DNA from: Macrotis lagotis
Taxonomy: Eukaryota; Chordata; Mammalia; Peramelemorphia; Peramelidae
NCBI RefSeq assembly: GCF_037893015.1
Contig: NC_133666.1
Location: 124,001 to 188,000 of the forward strand
Direction: 5' to 3'
Length of the DNA: 64,000 bases
Made by a program: the position numbers and the translations under genes. Under the pieces are notes generated by a model, which worked only from the letters and a program-made list of their open reading frames with translations, did no database searches and had not been told where the DNA came from. This document shows positions 58,630 through 64,000 of this stretch, piece by piece. Each line of letters opens with the position of its first letter. Position 1 is the first letter of the stretch.

Positions 58630-58643
58630 GCGCCCTCTGCCGG
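58630..58643 (-). promoter_or_regulatory. Possible CTCF core
   Basis: GCGCCCTCTGCCGG resembles the reverse complement of the CTCF core with one mismatch. It lies between the promoter and the minisatellite. This is a motif match only. Confidence 0.3.
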
Positions 58644-58820
58644 CAAACGCGCCGCAGCCCAATGTCCTGACTGATAAAAGATCCCCTTGGCCAGAATGGT
58701 TTCGGGGTCATCTGACTTGATCGGGTCACGTGGTGGGACCTGAAGGCCTGCTGGGTGTCTTCCCTGTGTCCCAGAGGAGGAAAATTGGATGTGAGGGGAC
58801 GGACAGGTCCAGTTTCCTGC

Positions 58821-60694
58821 TCCAAGTAGAGAGACCCATCCTAGGTAGAGGGACTCATCCCAGGAAGAGGGATCTATTACAAGGTGAGGAATCGACCCCT
58901 GGTAGAGGGACCCATCCCAGGGAGAGGGACCCACACCAAGTAGGGGGAGCCACCTCACGTAGATAGACCTGTCCCAGGTAGAGGCACCCACCCTAGGTAG
59001 AGGGACCCAGCCCAGCTAGAGGGACCCATCCCACGTAGAGGGATACATCCCAGGTAGAGGGACATGTCCTGGGTAGAGGGACCTATTGCAAGTAGAGGGA
59101 CTCGTCCCAGGTAGAGAGACCCACCTAAGGTAGAGAAATTCGTCCCAGGAAGAGGGATCTATCCACCCCTGGTAGAGGGACCCATCCGAAGGAGAGGGAC
59201 CCAGTGCAGATAGAGGGACCCATCCCAGGTACAGGGACCCATCCCAGGTACAGGGACCCGTCTCAGGTAGATAGACCTGTCCCAGATAGAGGGACACGTC
59301 TCATGCAGAGGGACCCACCCCAGGTAGAGGAACCTCTCCCAGGTAGAGGAACCCATCCCAGGTAGAGGGACCCACCTAAGGTAGAGAAACCCACCCCAGG
59401 GAAAGGGATCTATTACAGGTTGAGGAATTTACCCTGGTAGAGGGACCCATCCCAGGGAGAGGGACCCATCCCTGGTAGAGGGACCCATACCAGGTAGGGG
59501 AACCCATCTCTGGTAGATAGACCTGTCCCAGGTAGAGGGACATGTCCCATGTAGAGGGCCATGTCCCACCTAGAGGGACGCACCCTAGGTAGAGGAACCC
59601 AGCCCAGGTAGAGGGACCTATTACAGGTAGCAGGATTCATCCCAAGTACAGCGATACATCCCAGGTAGAGGGACATGTCCTAGGTAGAGGAGCCCACCCC
59701 AGGTAGAGGTACCCACCCAGGTAGAGGAACCCACCTCAGTAGAGCAACCCACTCTATGTAGAGGGACCCAGCCCAGGTAGAGGGACCTATTACAGGTAGA
59801 GGGACATATCCCAGGTAGAGGGACCTTTTAAAGGTAGAGGAAGCCACCCCAGGTAGAGGGACCCATCCCAGGAACAGGGACCCAGCACAGGTAGAGGGAC
59901 CTATCCCAGGGAGAGGGACCCATCTCAGATAGAGAAAACCGTCCGAGGTAGAGGTGCCCATAACAGGTAGATGGACCTGTCCCAAGAAGAGGAACCTGTC
60001 CCAAGTAGAAGAACATGTCCCAGGTAGAGGGACACATTCCAGGTAGAGGGATCCATCACAGGTAGAAGGACCTATTATAGGTAGAGGAAGTCTCCCCAAG
60101 TAGAGGGAACCATCCCATGATGAGGGGCCCAGGACAGGTAGAGAGACCTATCCCAAGTAGAGAGACCTATCCCAGGTAGAGGGACCCAGCCCAGGGAGAG
60201 GGACCCATCCCAAGTAAAGGGATCCATATCAGGCATAGGGACAAGTCCCAGGTAGAGGGTCCCATCCAAAGGAAAGGGACCCATCTCAGGTAGAGAGACC
60301 TGTCCCAGGTAGAGGGACATGTCCCAGGTAGAGGGATCCACCCCAGGGAGAAGGACCCATGCCAGGGAGCAGAGCCCACTCCAGGTTGAGGGTCCCATAC
60401 CAGGTAGAGGGATATGTCCCAGGTAGAGGGACACATTCCAGTTAGAAGGACTCACCCCAGGTAGTGGGACTCACCCCAGGTAGAGGGACCCATCCCAGGG
60501 AGAGGGACTCATCTCAGGTAGAGGGACCTATCCTAGGTAGAGGGACCAATCACAGGCAGAGTGACCCATCCCAAGGAGAGGGACCTGTCCCAGGTAGAGG
60601 GAACCATCCCAGGTAGAGGGACCCATCCCAGGTAGAGGGACATGTCCCAGGTAGAGGGATATGTCACAGGTAGAGGGACCCATCTCAGGTAGAA
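58821..60694. repeat. Minisatellite, 20-base unit, about 94 copies
   Basis: Tandem repeats of the consensus CCCAGGTAGAGGGACCCATC with scattered substitutions and a few length variants. Marked variants (a GATCTATTACA block followed by CCCTGGTAGAGG) recur near 58866, 59150 and 59403, which hints at higher-order structure. Because 20 is not a multiple of 3, the three frames of a strand are permutations of the same 20-residue period. On the minus strand this yields long open frames that I do not treat as genes. Confidence 0.97.
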
Positions 60695-61690
60695 TACCAA
60701 AAAGAAAACCAAAACCAGCCAGAAGCCCTTGGGGTTTTCCTGACAAGAGTTTACCACCCAGAATTGTATCTGGATTCTGTTCCTTTCCTACACCATCTTA
60801 TTTCTTACCATTACCAGATAGTTTTGATAATTACCGCAGGACAGTGCGGACCTGGTTGGTAATTTAGATGCACTGATGATTTGGGGGGCTTTATTGTGTC
60901 TTATGCACCTCTGGTAAATTTGTTCCTTCTTTCAATTAGGTTTTGGTGGCTGGGACATAGAGCATCAGGCCATCTACAGACAGCCTCTTCTATTGTCTTA
61001 GTTTGCTTGTTCTTACTGTTATCCTATCAGAGGTTCATGCCCCCTCTTCTTTCTTAATCTTTACAGCCTTTGAAGAGGCCTGCCCTTATCATAGCCCTTC
61101 ACCCTCCTGTTTCTCTGTAAGCTTAGAAGACTTTTGTACCCTTCTCCAGGCACATGTCATTCCCTCTTGAACCCAGTTCTGAGGAGGATAAGGTTCTAGC
61201 ACTGACAGCCCTCCTGCCTCCATTCTAACTGCTCATCCATTCATGCTTCTTTTGTTGACATCTTGGCTCCATTTTACCTCTCACTATCCCAATTGTTTAG
61301 GATCATCCCAGCATACTTAATTCAACCCAGGGCCTTCTATCTATGTTTGATCTTTCAAATTACTCTAGTAATGATAACATTCTTAAGAGTTACAGATAAC
61401 ATTTTCCCACAGAGTACCAAACACTTTGACCTGATTAAGTCCATTTTCATTTCTTTACCTTCTTTTGTTTCTCCTGATTCTTGGAGGTCAAATTTTCTGC
61501 TCTCTTCTTGTTTTCTCTTTAAGAATACCTGAAACCCCTTAAATTCACAAAATATCCTTTGCTCCTTTTTTCTTTTTTTTGCAGAATGGCACTCAGCTTT
61601 GCTTGGTAACATTCTCAGTTGCATACCCAGCTCTTTTGCTTGTTGGAACATCATGTTCCATGCCCTTCAGTCTTCTAAAGATGCTACTAA
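60695..61690. other. Upstream intergenic DNA
   Basis: No gene, repeat family or RNA recognised beyond low-complexity CT tracts. Confidence 0.5.
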
Positions 61691-61699
61691 ATAGTGTTA

Positions 61700-63000
61700 T
61701 TCCAACAGTAGCTCACAGTATTCAAATTGTTTCTTTCCAGTTGCTTGCAGTACTTTCTCCTTGACCTGAAAGCTTTAAAACTTAACTATTATGTTCCTCT
61801 GACTTTTCTTTTAAGGGGGTGATCATGAATATTTTCAGTTTCTATTTTGTTTTCTAGTTCTAAAAATTTGGAGCAATTTCCCCTAAAGAATTCCTTGAAG
61901 TATAGTACCTAGACCCATTTTTTTTTTCATAACTTTCAGATAATCCAAAAATTCTCATACTATCTCTTCTTGACCTGTTTTCCAGATAAGTTGATTTTTC
62001 TACTGGTCCATTTAACATTCTCTTCTTTTCTTCATGTTTTTTATTTTCTTTTATTCTTTCTTGGGGTCTATCGAAGTCATTAACTCCCCCTTGCCCAGTT
62101 TTTTAAGGAGTTATTTCCTTCCATAAGTTTTTTGGATCTCTTTTTCCAATTAGTTTTCTTTCTTTGCAAAATTTTCTTGATTTCCTTGTAGTTTTTTTAT
62201 CCTGCCCCCCTTTTTGTCAACTTCTTATTTCACTCAAAGTTTTTTTAGGTTCTTGGAATTTGATCGTTTTCTATTTTCCTGTGAAGTCTTGGAACCAGGG
62301 GTTTTGACTTTACTAGCTTCTTCTGGTGATCTTCTCTATGACCATAGTAGCTATCTGACGTTGGGTTTTTTCTTTTCTGCTTACTCATTTTTCCTGATTT
62401 ATTTCTTTCCTTAGTGTTAAAGTCAGGTTCTAGTCCTGAGATGTGAGGATTGATGTTTCAAGCTTCAGTTTTTCATGCTATTTGCTGCTCTCTAACTAGA
62501 GGCCTCATCTCATGTATTCCCCTTGTCTGCTGCTGAGCTTCAACCAAGACCTTCAGCAACACTCACTCTCTGCAGGCCCTCCCCTCCTGCAAGCTTCAGC
62601 TCATTCCTTTGTCCTGGAATGGAAAGAAGGCACTCCACTCTTCCAAAGTTAACCACAGCCAGCAGGTGTGTGCTGAAGTTAAGGACAACCAGCAGGTATG
62701 TGCTCTCTCCTCTTCCCCCACAGCCACAACCTGGGTCCCTGTCTGGTCAGCACAGTGGATCCCTGTTGTCCATCACCAGTAGAGGGTCCTGGAATCATTT
62801 CCTGATCAGACCTCAGACCCTCACGTTGTCAGTGGGGTGAAAGTCCTTGATGCTGAGAACAAAGCTGCCCCTGGGACTTTTGGTTAAAGGCATCTGCACT
62901 TCAGTCAGACACCTCAAGAGGTCAGGTCTCTTCTAACATTCTCTCAAGTTGTCTTAACCTGGACAACTGCTTTACCCTGACTTTTCATTCTTTTTGACTC
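61700..63000 (-). mobile_element. Probable LINE-1 5' region/ORF1 fragment, antisense
   Basis: The plus strand has the long T-rich run with TCTTGACCTGTTTTCCAG, GGATCTCTTTTTCCAATTAG and TTTCTTTGCAAAATTTTCTTG typical of an antisense marsupial L1 coiled-coil ORF1. Strongly degraded; the limits are rough. Confidence 0.45.
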
Positions 63001-63056
63001 CTTTGTGAGGCATTATTTTAAATTGTGGGAGTTAATTTCCCTTCTTATTTTGCCAT

Positions 63057-63058
<2 letters not shown>

Positions 63059-63094
<36 letters not shown>
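63059..63094. repeat. (CA)n microsatellite
   Basis: Uninterrupted CA run. Confidence 0.95.
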
Positions 63095-63096
<2 letters not shown>

Positions 63097-64000
63097 ATGA
63101 GTTTTTGTACAAATGTGATATGTAGAAGGATTGTAATGGCATATCATTTGAACTTTTAATTAATTGTGCTAAAACAGTTTTGAGTAATAGAATAAACATT
63201 ATTTTTAAAGTGAATTTAAAAACAACTCCCTGTGACCTCAGACAAGGAAACGTTTTAAAACAGATGTTCAGTTCCAGGAGTGTTTTTAGGACACAGAATA
63301 ATAGATTGTAAATTGATTTTCTTGTGAGAAAACACTGGAGAGGGGAAAGAGGTTGGAATAGATTTTCAAATGGGGAAGCATTATTTGGGCTCAGAATGTC
63401 AGACTTTGGAGAGACAATGTCCAATCTGGGCAGTCATTCAGATGTAGATGGTCTGAACTTGGAGGAAATTTAGAATCAAGAATGCTGAGCTGGATGGGGT
63501 CCTTGTAACTGAAACATGAGAGGGACCATAACAGACAGGTGGCAGGTGATCATAGCACGATTCAAATGGAAAAACTGACTGAGTGTCAGAGAGAGTTGGA
63601 CCCAGGAAAACAGAGAAAGTCTAAGAATCACAATAGGGAAGACAATTTCAGAGTTGGGAAGGCCCTCAGAACAAGGGACATCCTAGGTAGGAGAACCTTC
63701 AGAAACCAGAATCTCAAAGTTGGAGTGGCTTCAATACCCCAAAGCAAAACAAAACAGTCACAAAGCCAAAGTAGTGAAGGCTCTTAGAAGACAGAGATGT
63801 TCAGAACTAGGAAGAGTTTGAGAACATAGATGTCATAGTTAGGAAAGAGTTTCTATAATTGCTAAGTGGGTCAAAGTATTCGTGAACTTAGGGTAACTTA
63901 CAAAATGTTAAGAAAATGTACTTTTGGCATGCAATACAGTGTTTATTTCATCTAGTTTCAATTGGAACACTGGTGACATTCATAGCAAACACTCAGGTCC
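63095..64000. other. Right-edge intergenic DNA
   Basis: Degenerate AGAGTTGG/AGAATCTC-type segments suggest an old interspersed repeat, but I cannot name it. No gene seen. Confidence 0.4.

Larger units (their letters stand above)
57990..58680 (-). promoter_or_regulatory. CpG-island promoter of ABRAXAS1
   Basis: GC-rich, CpG-dense DNA surrounds exon 1 in an otherwise AT-rich region, typical of a TATA-less housekeeping promoter. No second gene was recognised starting on the plus strand here. In human, MRPS18C shares this promoter, but nothing resembling it is visible in the window. Confidence 0.75.

Noticed and set aside
58821-60694. CRISPR-like array
   Set aside because: Contiguous 20-base repeats with no spacers, in a mammalian genome; an ordinary minisatellite.
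58825-60746. Many long minus-strand open frames rich in STWDGSLYLGWVPLPG
   Set aside because: They are the translation of a 20-base minisatellite, which has no stop in most units; all three frames give the same periodic peptide.
58480-64000. MRPS18C as divergent neighbour of ABRAXAS1
   Set aside because: The human neighbour was expected on the plus strand, but no exon resembling it could be found.

Overview
The window is mammalian and almost certainly marsupial, probably an Australian lineage. Three recognisable genes or gene copies are vertebrate (ABRAXAS1, PAIP1, PDK3). The many roughly 150-base SINEs that open with GGCAGCTAGGTGG and close with a CCATTGCCTTGCAA-type tail are marsupial families, and L1, L2, CR1/L3 and MIR remnants fill the rest. 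The species cannot be read from the sequence alone.

The one intact gene is ABRAXAS1 (FAM175A, the BRCA1-A complex scaffold) on the minus strand, 58476 down to 40348. I could chain nine exons with consensus splice sites into a 1218-base frame (405 residues plus stop) that ends in the BRCA1-binding SPTF motif. Its promoter is a CpG island at about 58.0-58.7 kb with an NRF1-type site. A minisatellite of about 1.9 kb with a 20-base unit (58821-60694) starts about 345 bases upstream of the start codon.

From about 46.3 kb to the left edge, the gene's 3' half (part of intron 4, exons 5-9 and about 5 kb of 3' flank with a GC-rich block) is repeated in tandem with a period near 11.3 kb. In gene orientation the units are U0 (46255-34490, which holds the working exons 5-9), U1 (34489-21963), U2 (21962-13790), U3 (13789-1441) and U4 (1440-1, running off the window). 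U1-U4 are decayed: exons carry stops or lost splice sites, or are missing.

Later events are superimposed on single units, and the homologous position in sister units is an empty site. U3 has a PAIP1 retrocopy (9181-10883), an L1 fragment and a minus-strand solo LTR. U2 has a second solo LTR (15366-15808). U1 has a full-length PDK3 retrocopy (24096-28003) whose frame is open but whose start codon is lost.

The most unusual signal is in U1 at 30567-31003. Exons 8 and 9 are replaced by a patchwork of inverted pieces: two short ABRAXAS1 fragments, then a 347-base inverted copy of the PDK3 retrocopy 3' UTR that looks identical by eye to its source 4 kb away, then 34 bases of telomeric CCCTAA repeat. 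U3 (5620-5910) and U2 (17812-18207) carry comparable short inverted insertions made from array sequence. Templated, inverted break repair therefore seems to have struck this array repeatedly.
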